A stretch of DNA of 64,000 nucleotides from Geomesophilobacter sediminis (GTDB lineage: Bacteria; Desulfobacterota; Desulfuromonadia; Geobacterales; Geobacteraceae): contig NZ_JAEMHM010000015.1 in assembly GCF_016458275.1 (NCBI RefSeq), positions 62,001-126,000 of the forward strand, written 5' to 3'. The notes under the pieces were generated by a model that saw nothing but the letters and a program-made list of their open reading frames with translations, ran no database searches and was not told the DNA's origin. This document shows positions 7,230 through 14,816 of this stretch, piece after piece. The position numbers and the translations under genes were made by a program. The first letter of the stretch is position 1. Each line of letters begins with the position of its first letter.

Positions 7230-7976
7230 ATGGACATTCCACGGATCTTCAACATCTGCGAAAGTGCTCACCGCATCCATAACCCGTTCACTCCTGAAAA
7301 GCTCGCCACTCTCGGCGCGGCGCTGCGACTGGAAAAGGGGACCCGGGTGCTCGACCTCGGCAGCGGTTCGGGGGAGATGCTGTGCACCTGGGCACGTGAT
7401 TACGGCATAACCGGCACCGGTATCGACATGAGCCGGTTGTTTACCGAACAAGCGAAAATGCGCGCTGCAGAACTCGGCGTCGCCGATCGAGTGACGTTCA
7501 TCCATGGCGATGCTACCGGCTACGTTTCGGAGGACAAGGCGGGTGTGGCAGCCTGCATCGGTGCCACCTGGATCGGCGGGGGAGTCGCCGGCACTATCGA
7601 GCTTCTGGCGCGGAGCCTGCGCCCCGGCGGGATTATTCTCATCGGCGAGCCCTACTGGCGGCAGGTACCGCCGACGGAAGATGCTGCCAAGGAGTGTCAT
7701 GCCAGCTCAATCGCAGACTTTCTCATGCTTCCGGAACTTCTCGCGTCTTTCGGCCGTCTGGGCTTCGACGTCGTTGAAATGGTCCTGGCGGACCAAGACA
7801 GCTGGGACAGATACGAGGCGGCCCAATGGCTCACCATGCGCCGCTGGCTTGAAGCCAATCCTAACGATGAGTTGGCGAAAGAGGTTCGAGCCAAACTGAG
7901 CTCGGAACCCGAGCGGTACGCCGCGTACACGCGAGAATACCTGGGCTGGGGTGTGTTTGCGCTGATGCGGCGGTGA
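7230..7976 (+). CDS. Class I SAM-dependent methyltransferase
   Basis: The 248-residue protein has SAM motif I VLDLGSGSGEM (about 39-49), the acidic motif TGIDMS (about 68-73), FIHGDA as motif III, and LRPGGIILIGEPYW as the post-motif, which makes it a Methyltransf_25/UbiE-like enzyme. The substrate cannot be read from sequence; the long helical C-terminal part (WDRYEAAQWLTMRRWLE) probably forms the substrate cap. AAGGAG 10 bases upstream supports the ATG. It is the last gene of the island and stands alone behind a structured leader. Confidence 0.85.
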   Translation: MDIPRIFNICESAHRIHNPFTPEKLATLGAALRLEKGTRVLDLGSGSGEMLCTWARDYGITGTGIDMSRLFTEQAKMRAAELGVADRVTFIHGDATGYVSEDKAGVAACIGATWIGGGVAGTIELLARSLRPGGIILIGEPYWRQVPPTEDAAKECHASSIADFLMLPELLASFGRLGFDVVEMVLADQDSWDRYEAAQWLTMRRWLEANPNDELAKEVRAKLSSEPERYAAYTREYLGWGVFALMRR

Positions 7977-8035
7977 TGCGTTGAACATCCGGTGGATCGG
8001 CAGCCGAACTGGACGGGCCAAAACCTCAAAAGCAC

Positions 8036-8112
8036 CCCCCCTAGATCCCCCTTTGATAAAGGGGACTTAGGGCGGACTTTACGGGAGCAGGATGCTGCGC
8101 CCCTAAGTATGG
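8036..8112. repeat. Dispersed intergenic repeat (CCCCCTTTG-TAAAGGGG hairpin type)
   Basis: A hairpin CCCCCTTT-gat-AAAGGGG followed by GACTTAGGGCGG and GGAGCAGGATGCTGCGCCCC. Close relatives lie at 14639-14676 and 58077-58150, all between genes. The pattern is that of a REP-like family used across the chromosome. The rest of 7977-8460 shows no gene. Confidence 0.6.
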
Positions 8113-8140
8113 CTGTTGGCGGTCAACTGATCGCCGCCCA

Positions 8141-8200
8141 GCGCATCAGCGCGGTCATTCGCGCCAGGAATGGCGCTCCCACAGGGTAAGGCAGCTTTTG
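8141..8200. repeat. Dispersed palindromic repeat, family A copy 1
   Basis: Contains GGTCATTCGCGCCAGGAATG followed by GCGCTCCCACAGGGTAAGGC. The inner palindrome is GCGCC-aggaat-GGCGC. Further copies are at 10398-10460, 12280-12320 and 12809-12852, always between genes. Confidence 0.65.
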
Positions 8201-8467
8201 AGCCTTGAGCTTGCTACTTCCAACGACATCTCTCACGGTTTGCCCCGCCCGGTTCGCCCTTAATCCGAATGCCATTCGGGCGCCGCTCCATACGATCCAC
8301 AGGCCGTAACGATCGTGGCCCTTCCACTGAAACTTTTTTTGTCACAGCGTGTCAATTTTTGTCACTTTCTTCGCAAAGATGGCGACCCGCTTGGTGCCAA
8401 ATCGGGCAGTTGGAGGGGGCAACCGACTGGCCCGGAAAATGCTTCAAATCTCCACACATTGCGGCCA

Positions 8468-8558
8468 CCTCTTCGGTCAAATAGCAAACCCGGGGTAACC
8501 CGGGGACGCAAAGCCACGGGTCCTCGTCGTGAGGACAGCCGGGTTGCCAAAAAAGAGG
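8468..8558 (+). ncRNA. GEMM-I riboswitch, GEMM-Ib (3',3'-cGAMP) type
   Basis: The aptamer shows the GEMM core. P1 forms from CCTCTT (8468-8473) and AAGAGG (8553-8558). GCAAACC starts P2, a CCCGGG stem closed by a GUAA tetraloop, followed by GGGACGCAAAGCC with the stacking A (A47 in Vc2 numbering). P3 is GTCCTC-GTCGT-GAGGAC, and GGGTTGCC supplies the C corresponding to C92. The base just before GCAAACC, position 20, is A rather than G. Published work on Geobacter riboswitches links A20 with 3',3'-cGAMP and G20 with c-di-GMP. It lies before a DUF1566 lipoprotein gene and is followed by a terminator hairpin. Confidence 0.88.
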
Positions 8559-8570
8559 GCGGATCGAAAG

Positions 8571-8603
8571 ACGCCCCTTTCTCTTCGAACGGGGCGTTTT
8601 TTT
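8571..8603 (+). terminator. Riboswitch expression-platform terminator
   Basis: ACGCCCC (8571-8577) pairs with GGGGCGT (8591-8597) and is followed by seven T. A competing pairing of AGAGGGCG (8554-8561) with CGCCCCT (8572-8578) would use the 3' strand of P1 and would block the terminator, so ligand binding can plausibly control read-through. Whether the ligand switches the gene on or off cannot be settled by eye. Confidence 0.75.
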
Positions 8604-8642
8604 AACGCCTCACCTGCACGTTAGTAGCTGGGAGGCTCCGCC

Positions 8643-10214
8643 ATGCCACAGAGTACGTCACGCTCTTCCCTTTCCTTGTCCCACTCCCACCATTTCGCTG
8701 CCATGGCCCGATCGGGCATCCTAATGTTCCTCATGGTCCTGCTCGTTTCCTGCAGCGGCGGCGGTAACGGCGTTACGGGAACCTCGAAAAACAACGCCGG
8801 CCTGCCGGTGACGGCTTCCATCAGCGGCACCGTCGTCGACCGCAACGGAACTCCGGTCCCCGGAGTCACCGTCACCGCCTACCACAACAACGATCACACC
8901 TCGGTCACCGCGACTACCGACGCCCACGGGGCCTACGCCATCGCCGGCCTGCCTACCGGAGCCTGGACGGATTTTACGGTCTACGCCAGGAAAGCGGGGT
9001 TCGCGTTTTACCCGTCGACCGGCGCCGACGGCAGGGTCGGCAGGCAGGATTTCGACGGCGACTACCGTACGGTGGTGCGCTTCCTCACGCTGCCTACCCA
9101 TGACGTAACCGCGAGCTTCACCGCATTTCGTCCCGGAGACCGGGAAGCAAGCCTGCCCAGGACCGGGCAGACCACGAGTTACGCGGCGGGCGACGACTTC
9201 TCCGTTGCAGCGGGAATCGCCTGGCCCGCGACCCGTTTTTCCGACAACCTCGACGGAACGGTCACCGACCACCTGACCGGGCTCGTCTGGCTGAAAAACG
9301 CGGGATGCTTCACCCCGAGCGATTGGTCCAGCGCCCTCACCGCCGCCAACAACCTCGCCAGCGGGGCCTGCGGCCTGGCCGACGGCTCTGCCAAGGGTGA
9401 CTGGCGGATGCCCAACGTGAACGAGCTGGAAAGCCTGGTCGACGTCTCGCAAGTCAACCCAGCCGTTTCCGTGGCCAGCCCCTTCATCAACATCAATCTG
9501 GCCGCTGCGTACTGGTCCTCCACCACCTACGCACCGGTATCCTCCTACGCGCTGGCCATCCGGTTCAGCGACGGGCGATGGATCAACGGTTCCAACAACG
9601 GCTTCGACAATACCAAAGCCACTGCCGCCAACGCGCTGTGGGCGGTTAAGTCCGGTGCCGCCGGCACCGTTTCCCTGCTGGCGACGGGAGCGTTCTCCGG
9701 GCAGGGTGGCGGCTCCGGCGTCTCCTTTGGCGCCGGTGACGACCCGAGTCTCCAGATCGGCATCCCCTTAACCGATCCCAGGTTCGTCGACAAGGGGGAT
9801 GGGACCGTGGCCGACACGGTCACCGGTTTGACGTGGCTCAAGCAGGCGGACTGCATCAACGACACCTGGTCCGGCACCCTCTCGGCCGTCAACAGCTTAA
9901 CCAGCGGCCAGTGCGGCCTGACCGACGGCTCCACCGCCGGTCAGTGGCGGGTGCCGAACCGAAACGAGATGCTAAGCCTGGCGGATCGCGCCCCCACCTT
10001 CCAGATCGCGAGCTACCTCAACGGGATCGCCGGTCCCGACATGGTCACCGTAACCGGCCCAGTGTTCTTCAAAAGCTTCCGGATCTCCAGCTATTACTGG
10101 ACCTCCACCACCAGTGCCGCCGATACCACCCGGGCCTGGACCGTCTACAGCTGTGACTTCGGGGCATACGACCAGCCGAAAAGCGGTACCGGATACGCCC
10201 TCGCCGTGCGGTAA
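8643..10214 (+). CDS. Lipoprotein with carboxypeptidase-regulatory-like and two DUF1566 (Lcl-type) domains
   Basis: The 523-residue protein has a hydrophobic segment with lipobox LLVSC near residues 33-37. Residues about 60-125 form a carboxypeptidase-regulatory-like Ig fold (ISGTVVDRNGTPVPGVTVTA, AHGAYAIAGLPTG). Two DUF1566/Lcl C-terminal domains follow, each starting RF-D--DGTV-D--TGL-WLK and ending in YW-S(T)TT. GGGAGG 7 bases upstream supports 8643, although an internal ATG at 8703 would give a shorter, more usual signal peptide. The protein should sit on the cell surface. It is under the riboswitch at 8468. Established work on Geobacter cGAMP riboswitches ties many of their targets to extracellular electron transfer; this target's exact role is unknown. 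Confidence 0.85.
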   Translation: MPQSTSRSSLSLSHSHHFAAMARSGILMFLMVLLVSCSGGGNGVTGTSKNNAGLPVTASISGTVVDRNGTPVPGVTVTAYHNNDHTSVTATTDAHGAYAIAGLPTGAWTDFTVYARKAGFAFYPSTGADGRVGRQDFDGDYRTVVRFLTLPTHDVTASFTAFRPGDREASLPRTGQTTSYAAGDDFSVAAGIAWPATRFSDNLDGTVTDHLTGLVWLKNAGCFTPSDWSSALTAANNLASGACGLADGSAKGDWRMPNVNELESLVDVSQVNPAVSVASPFININLAAAYWSSTTYAPVSSYALAIRFSDGRWINGSNNGFDNTKATAANALWAVKSGAAGTVSLLATGAFSGQGGGSGVSFGAGDDPSLQIGIPLTDPRFVDKGDGTVADTVTGLTWLKQADCINDTWSGTLSAVNSLTSGQCGLTDGSTAGQWRVPNRNEMLSLADRAPTFQIASYLNGIAGPDMVTVTGPVFFKSFRISSYYWTSTTSAADTTRAWTVYSCDFGAYDQPKSGTGYALAVR

Positions 10215-10257
10215 GAGGGAGCGGTTCGCCCCGAGGGGCAAACAGTTGGCGAACAGA

Positions 10258-10304
10258 CAGCAGAAGGCCGTGCCGGGTTTTGAGCCCAGCACGGCCTTCT
10301 GCTG
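10258..10304. terminator. Perfect 16-bp stem hairpin after DUF1566 gene
   Basis: CAGCAGAAGGCCGTGC (10258-10273) pairs perfectly with GCACGGCCTTCTGCTG (10289-10304) around a 15-nt loop. The T-run is poor, so it may act as a transcript-end stabiliser as much as an intrinsic terminator. It separates this gene from the convergent argJ. Confidence 0.6.
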
Positions 10305-10397
10305 TGAAAAGTGCGACATGGTGGCATGTCTATGGATTATGCAATTGCGGTAGTCGTGACCGGGTATGGGGGCTGCCCCCTGAGGACTCCCACTCCA

Positions 10398-10460
10398 GCG
10401 CATCAACGTGGGTCATTCGCGCCAGGAATGGCGCTCCCACACAGGGTAAGGCAGCTTTTG
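10398..10460. repeat. Dispersed palindromic repeat, family A copy 2
   Basis: Same sequence as at 8141-8200 (CATTCGCGCCAGGAATGGCG, then CTCCCAC and GGGTAAGGCAGC), with one extra CA in the CACACA tract. It lies at the 3' side of argJ. Confidence 0.65.
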
Positions 10461-10482
10461 GCCGATGCCTAGGCGGTAAGGA

Positions 10483-11658
10483 TCATGTGGTGTAATGGGC
10501 ATTCTCGTGGACGTAGCCCTCGGTGAGGTCGCACCCCCACACCGTTTCTGAGTACGGGCCGCTGCCCAGCACGATCTCCAGGAACACTTCGCTTCGCTTC
10601 AGCAGCTCGGAAATGTCGTCCAGCGGCACTTCATTCATATCCATCGCGGCGTCCAGCTTCAACCGCTCCGCCCCCTGCCCGAAATAAATCACCAGTTCAG
10701 CTACATCCACCTGATACGCGAAGACCTTGCCGATGGCCATGACAAAACGGCCCCAGTTCGGGTCGGCGCCGTAGATCGCGGTCTTTACCAGCGGGGAGTT
10801 GACCACTGACTTGGCGGTCAAAAGGGCCTGCTCGGCGGTCTTCGCGCCGGAGACTTTCAGCTCGATCAGCTTGGTGGCCCCCTCCCCGTCCCGCGCGATC
10901 TCCTTGGCGAGATACACGGTCATCTCCTGCAGGGCGGCCTCGAACGCCTCCAGATCGACCGCGCCGGCGAGGCCGTTTGCCAGGAGAACGACCGTGTCGC
11001 TGGTGGAGGTGTCGGTGTCGACGGAGATCCGGTTGAAGGACTTGTTGACCGCCCGCTGCAGCATTGGCTGGAGCACGGCGGATGGGATGGCGGCGTCGGT
11101 CATCAGGTAGCTGAGCATGGTCGCCATGTTGGGCTCGATCATTCCGGCGCCTTTGGCCACCCCGACCAAGGTGGCGTTGCCCACCTTGACGCTCATGATC
11201 TTGCGCCGGGTATCGGTGGTCATGATGGCGTCGGCGAAGTTGAGCAAGTGGCGCTCGGTTTTGCCGAAGTCGTCCTGCAGCGATGCCGCACCTTTAACGA
11301 TCACTTCCATTGGAAGCCGGCGCCCGATGACGCCGGTCGACGACGGGAGGACCAACTCAGGTGCGATCCCGCAGCTTTCGGCAACGAGCCGGCACATGCG
11401 CCGGGCGTCTTCCAAGCCACCGGTGCCGGTGGCCACGTTGGCGTTCTTTGAGTTGACAATGACCGCCTGCAACAGCCCGTCTTTTATATGCTCCCGCCCC
11501 ACCTGCACCGGTGCACCGGGGATGGTGTTTTTGGTGAAGACGGCCGCGGCCTGACAGGGGACGTCGGCGAGGATGCCGCCAAAATCCAAAGTTTTGTCTT
11601 TGATGCCTATGTTTTTCCCGAACCAGGAGAAGCCGGGGACGATGTCGATATGTTCCAT
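10483..11658 (-). CDS. argJ: Bifunctional ornithine acetyltransferase / N-acetylglutamate synthase
   Basis: 391 residues, the usual ArgJ length. It transfers acetyl from N-acetylornithine to glutamate and, in bifunctional forms, also makes N-acetylglutamate from acetyl-CoA, in arginine synthesis in the cytoplasm. The self-cleavage motif KGAGMIEPNMATMLSYL is present; cleavage before Thr180 gives the alpha and beta chains, with that Thr as nucleophile. STGVIGRRLPM and GADPNWGRF are also family signatures. GAGG stands upstream of the ATG. Neighbours do not belong to the arginine pathway, so it appears to be transcribed alone. Confidence 0.96.
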   Translation of the reverse strand: MEHIDIVPGFSWFGKNIGIKDKTLDFGGILADVPCQAAAVFTKNTIPGAPVQVGREHIKDGLLQAVIVNSKNANVATGTGGLEDARRMCRLVAESCGIAPELVLPSSTGVIGRRLPMEVIVKGAASLQDDFGKTERHLLNFADAIMTTDTRRKIMSVKVGNATLVGVAKGAGMIEPNMATMLSYLMTDAAIPSAVLQPMLQRAVNKSFNRISVDTDTSTSDTVVLLANGLAGAVDLEAFEAALQEMTVYLAKEIARDGEGATKLIELKVSGAKTAEQALLTAKSVVNSPLVKTAIYGADPNWGRFVMAIGKVFAYQVDVAELVIYFGQGAERLKLDAAMDMNEVPLDDISELLKRSEVFLEIVLGSGPYSETVWGCDLTEGYVHENAHYTT

Positions 11659-11753
11659 TACGTTCCTCTTTCTACTGTGCTTCCGCCTCCGCTGAAGCTC
11701 AAATTATGAGCGGCTTCGGCCGAGCCGATGCTGGCCGTCTGGATGTTCCGGGG

Positions 11754-12089
11754 TCAGTAGCCCCGGTCCAGGCTCTCGATCCTGACCACCCGGCCGTATT
11801 CCAGGAGAACCGCATACTGGAACTCGTTGGGCCCGAAGTTAAAGGTCCAGTCATCCAGCGTTACGAGTTCGGTACGCTCCGACGTTTTGCCACCTGGTGC
11901 ACCGCGCTTCTCACGACGTTGGGTGGTGAAAGCCGGTGACCCGCATTTTCCCACGACTTCAGCAGCCGTATTTCCGAGGGAGACGAGCCCTCCGCTGCAC
12001 CTCATGGTCCCCGACTCGGTCGCGAGCACTACATCATCGAATGTCGCCAGGGCGAAGACGGCTGTAACGACGCACAAGATCCGCTTCAT
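11754..12089 (-). CDS. Secreted DUF2845 protein
   Basis: 111 residues with an N-terminal signal peptide (MKRILCVVTAVFALATF, cleavage near residue 24). The mature part carries the DUF2845 pattern: MRCSGGLVSLGNTAAEVVGK, then CGSP, a basic variable loop, DDWTFNFGPNEFQYAVLLEYG and a final VVRIESLDRGY. The two cysteines (MRC and KCG) could form a disulfide. Periplasmic, function unknown. It lies upstream of argJ on the same strand but 95 bp away, so co-transcription is possible. Confidence 0.8.
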   Translation of the reverse strand: MKRILCVVTAVFALATFDDVVLATESGTMRCSGGLVSLGNTAAEVVGKCGSPAFTTQRREKRGAPGGKTSERTELVTLDDWTFNFGPNEFQYAVLLEYGRVVRIESLDRGY

Positions 12090-12279
12090 TCTTCACCTCC
12101 CTTCCAGCAGGTAATGCCACAATGGTGGGTACCGTCCCGCCGCCAATCGTCGAACTACCCTCTCCACCTGGGACTTACTGGAAGAGGGGCTGGAGAACAG
12201 TCTGATGTGTCCTTAGCGGCTCTGCTCCGGCTTTCCGATCGGTTCTTGAGGCGAACTTGGCAGCCCGTGACAACGGGCG

Positions 12280-12372
12280 TTCATTCGCGCCTGGAAAGGC
12301 GCTCCCACAGGGTAAGGCACTACCTTGCTTGGTTAAAAAGACTCAATCGCGACAAGAATGTCGCTCCTGCAT
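12280..12372. repeat. Family A palindromic repeat copy 3 with companion CGACAAGAATGTCG repeat
   Basis: 12280-12320 carries CATTCGCGCCTGGAAAGGCG and CTCCCACAGGGTAAGGC. About 30 bp further, 12348-12372 carries ATCGCGACAAGAATGTCGCT, a second small palindrome (GCGAC-aagaat-GTCGC). The same pair in the same order is at 12809-12901, and the companion alone at 51371-51400. Just before, 12222-12261 repeats about 40 bp of the 3' end of the small lipoprotein gene at 12409 (GCTCCGGCTTTCCGATC and following), apparently a gene fragment. Confidence 0.6.
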
Positions 12373-12408
12373 TATTACCGTTCGTTCTGCCTGAAACTAA
12401 AATCGCAG

Positions 12409-12621
12409 TTACCGGGGCTGTTCTTCTCGTTGACGCTTATAGTCGGAGTATGACGGTTGCTCCGGCTTTCCGATCCGTTCTTGAGGAGAACTCTGGAGTT
12501 CGTTTCTTGTTTTTATGCCTTCATAGATCCCTTGTTTGACGTGCTCCGCGCTGCAGCCGCACAGGCTGGAGATGATAACGAGTGCAGCAGGCAAAGTGAT
12601 CATTCTGCTGACGTTGCGCAT
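12409..12621 (-). CDS. Small lipoprotein of unknown function
   Basis: 70 residues starting MRNVSRMITLPAALVIISSL followed by the lipobox-like LCGC, then a polar tail rich in Gln, Glu, Arg and Pro. GGAGG 6 bases before this ATG fixes the start; a longer in-frame extension upstream has no ribosome binding site and runs into a repeat. The mature peptide (about 48 residues) contains AEHVKQGIYEGIKTRNELQ and no known domain. Likely inner- or outer-membrane anchored. Confidence 0.6.
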   Translation of the reverse strand: MRNVSRMITLPAALVIISSLCGCSAEHVKQGIYEGIKTRNELQSSPQERIGKPEQPSYSDYKRQREEQPR

Positions 12622-12679
12622 AATAACCTCCGTTTCAAATCTCGTGCTGATTAGCGTCCAATCTTCATACCAGGCCACC

Positions 12680-12780
12680 GATACCTCCCTCTCCTCATGG
12701 GAGAAGGTCGGGGTGAGGGGATTCGCCACGAAGCACCTGCCCTCACCCGCCCTTCGGGCACCCTCTCCCGGAGGGAGAGG
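12680..12780. repeat. Intergenic repeat of the CTCACCC-GGGAGAAGG type
   Basis: Contains CTCCTCATGGGAGAAGGTCG, GGGTGAGGGGA and further on CCTCACCCGCCCTTCGGGCA, CCCTCTCCCGGAGGGAGAGG. It is self-complementary and resembles widespread boilerplate repeats seen between genes in many Gram-negative chromosomes. Shorter relatives are near 49230 and 53385. Confidence 0.5.
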
Positions 12781-12808
12781 GATCATATGAAATTGACGTA
12801 CTACGGTG

Positions 12809-12901
12809 GCGGTCGTTCGCGCCTGGAAAGGCGCTCCCACAGGGTAAGCAGCAGCCTTCCTTTATAGGGAAGTGGATCGCGACAAGAATGTCGCTCCTAC
12901 A
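12809..12901. repeat. Family A palindromic repeat copy 4 with companion repeat
   Basis: 12809-12852 holds CGTTCGCGCCTGGAAAGGCG with CTCCCACAGGGTAAGC; 12872-12901 holds ATCGCGACAAGAATGTCGCT. The order and spacing match the pair at 12280-12372, so the two form one compound unit flanking the small lipoprotein gene on both sides. Confidence 0.6.
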
Positions 12902-12913
12902 GACTGGTAGCCT

Positions 12914-14452
12914 CTACTCTCCCTCGGTTGAGGGAGGGGTGGGAAGAACCAGGAACAAAAGGGTCATGGCGCCGTAGCCGGCGGCCAGGTGCCAGGTGAA
13001 GGGCTCCGGCGGGGCCCAGGGGAGAAACATCGCTCCGGACTCCAGCGGCGAGTGGATGACACCGCAGAGGGTCGCCAGGGCGGAGCAGAACATGAATGCG
13101 GCGGCCTGCTTCAGCTTGTGATCGATAAGCGCCGCTATCGCGCCTCCCCAGAGGAGCGAGGTGACGATGAAGCCGTTGCCGAGCATCAGGGTGGCATGGT
13201 AGGAGACGGCGAACTCCCCGGTCAGGGCCTGCGCCTTTTTACCGACGTTGCTGAGCATCAGGGCCAGCTCCAGTTGCAGCAGACAGGCGATCGCCGGCAG
13301 GAAGGAGAGCGCTACGGCGCGGGCATGACGCCGGGGCGACGCCTCAAAGGCTTGGGCGGTGATCTCCATCCCGATGAAGATCAGGATCGGCGCCACTACC
13401 GCCTCCGGTAGAAGTTCCACGAAAAAGGAGAGGTAGCCGAGGATTCCGCCCAGGCCGATGAAGATGGCGGTCGCCAGGGTGTAGCCGGCCCGTCCGCCCA
13501 TGTCTTTGTAAGCGGGATGCCCGATGTAAGGGACCGATTGGATGACCCCGCCGCAGACTCCGGCCAGCAGGGTGCCGAACGCCTCCACCAGGAGGACGTC
13601 CCGGGTCGGATATTCGTCCCCGGCCGCCGCGGCGCTCTCGGTTACGTCCACCCCGCCGACCACGGTCGCGAGGGCAAACGGGAGGGACAACGGCAGGAAA
13701 GTCAGCGCCTTCGGAATGCCTTTTACGAACTCCAGGGTGGGGAGCGGCAGGGCGAAATGGAGTTCCGGAACGTGGGGGAGCAGTATCTGCTCTCCCGCAA
13801 GCAATCCGAGGCTCCCCAGCAGATAGTAAACGGCCGTGCCCATGGCTATCCCGGCCAGAGCACCCGGAACTCGGAAGGGAAGCCTCACCCGGGCCACCAG
13901 CGAGGCGAGGACCACTCCCAGCGAGAGGAATCCGGCCACCGGCGAGGTGAAAAGCTTCAGGGTGGGAAGATAGGCGATGAGGAGAAGCGCCACGGCGGCG
14001 ATGCTCCCCAAAAGGCCGGCGCGGGGGACCGTTTGCCGCAGCCAGGGTCCGAAAAAGGAGGCGGCAATCTTGAAGATCCCCATCAGGACCACGGTCGCCA
14101 TCCCGACCTGCCAGGTGAAGATGGCGTCGTGGGTTGCCAGGTAGGTCGGTCCCAGAACGCCGAAGGCCATGCCGAAGATGGAGGGGGTGTCGAGGCCGAG
14201 CGGCATGGCGGTCACGTCGTGGTTTCCGGTTTTCTTCGCCAGCCGCACCGCCATCCAGGTGAAGAGGAGGTCGCCGAAGAGGACACCGATGGCGCTTCCC
14301 GGGAGCATTTTGTAGAGGACGATGTCTTTGGGAATGCCAAAGGCCGTGGTCAGGATGCCGGCCAGGATGATCAGCCCGGACATGTTGTCGAGCATGAGGC
14401 CGAAGAAGGCGTTGACGTCGCCGACGGCGAAGATGCGGTACTGCTTGGACAC
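12914..14452 (-). CDS. NCS2-like purine/uracil-type permease
   Basis: 512 residues, almost entirely hydrophobic, with about 12 membrane segments. The segments LDNMSGLIILAGILTTAFGI and HDVTAMPLGLDTPSIFGM near the start, GGVDVTESAAAAGDEYPTRD in the middle and PILIFIGMEITAQAFE near 370 resemble the xanthine/uracil permease superfamily (AzgA-like branch). Substrate uncertain. I choose the GTG at 14452 because GGAGG lies 9 bases before it; a TTG nine codons further upstream lacks support. It is a single gene between repeats and would import a nucleobase or related solute. Confidence 0.75.
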   Translation of the reverse strand: MSKQYRIFAVGDVNAFFGLMLDNMSGLIILAGILTTAFGIPKDIVLYKMLPGSAIGVLFGDLLFTWMAVRLAKKTGNHDVTAMPLGLDTPSIFGMAFGVLGPTYLATHDAIFTWQVGMATVVLMGIFKIAASFFGPWLRQTVPRAGLLGSIAAVALLLIAYLPTLKLFTSPVAGFLSLGVVLASLVARVRLPFRVPGALAGIAMGTAVYYLLGSLGLLAGEQILLPHVPELHFALPLPTLEFVKGIPKALTFLPLSLPFALATVVGGVDVTESAAAAGDEYPTRDVLLVEAFGTLLAGVCGGVIQSVPYIGHPAYKDMGGRAGYTLATAIFIGLGGILGYLSFFVELLPEAVVAPILIFIGMEITAQAFEASPRRHARAVALSFLPAIACLLQLELALMLSNVGKKAQALTGEFAVSYHATLMLGNGFIVTSLLWGGAIAALIDHKLKQAAAFMFCSALATLCGVIHSPLESGAMFLPWAPPEPFTWHLAAGYGAMTLLFLVLPTPPSTEGE

Positions 14453-14638
14453 TGGGCTTTCCCTCCATCTCCTTACCAATTACCCGTCTGCAGGATCCAG
14501 GAATGGCTGATGACGGTGGGCAGAGGCTGCCCACCCTACGTTACAGCTTGGCCTCCCACATGAAAAAATACGAAATTGCCCCTCAAGGGGGGGCTCGTTT
14601 TGGTTCTGCTCTCGTAAAGTCAGCGACCTTAAAAGCAA

Positions 14639-14676
14639 ATTCCCCTAAATCCCCCTTTGCTAAAGGGGGACTTAAA
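14639..14676. repeat. Dispersed CCCCCTTTG-TAAAGGGGGA hairpin repeat
   Basis: Sequence TTCCCCTAAATCCCCCTTTG followed by CTAAAGGGGGACTTAA. Same family as 8036-8112 and 58077-58150. The gap between the permease gene and sfrA (14453-14816) holds this repeat, a GC-rich tract and the terminator at 14761, and no gene. Confidence 0.6.
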
Positions 14677-14760
14677 ACCGCTGCATTAGATACACACTGG
14701 TAAACTCGGTTTTCCTCTGCGTGCCTCTGTGTCCTCCGCGGTGAGCTTTGCCTTTTACGA

Positions 14761-14791
14761 AAAAAGGCCCCGACCGGAGTCGGAGCCTTTT
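14761..14791 (-). terminator. Intrinsic terminator after sfrA
   Basis: Read on the minus strand: AAAAGGCTCCGA-ctccgg-TCGGGGCCTTTTTT, a strong stem with a T-run, 26 nt after the sfrA stop codon. It is nearly symmetrical and may act in both directions. Confidence 0.8.
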
Positions 14792-14816
14792 AATTACATC
14801 ATTGTGAGATTTTCCG

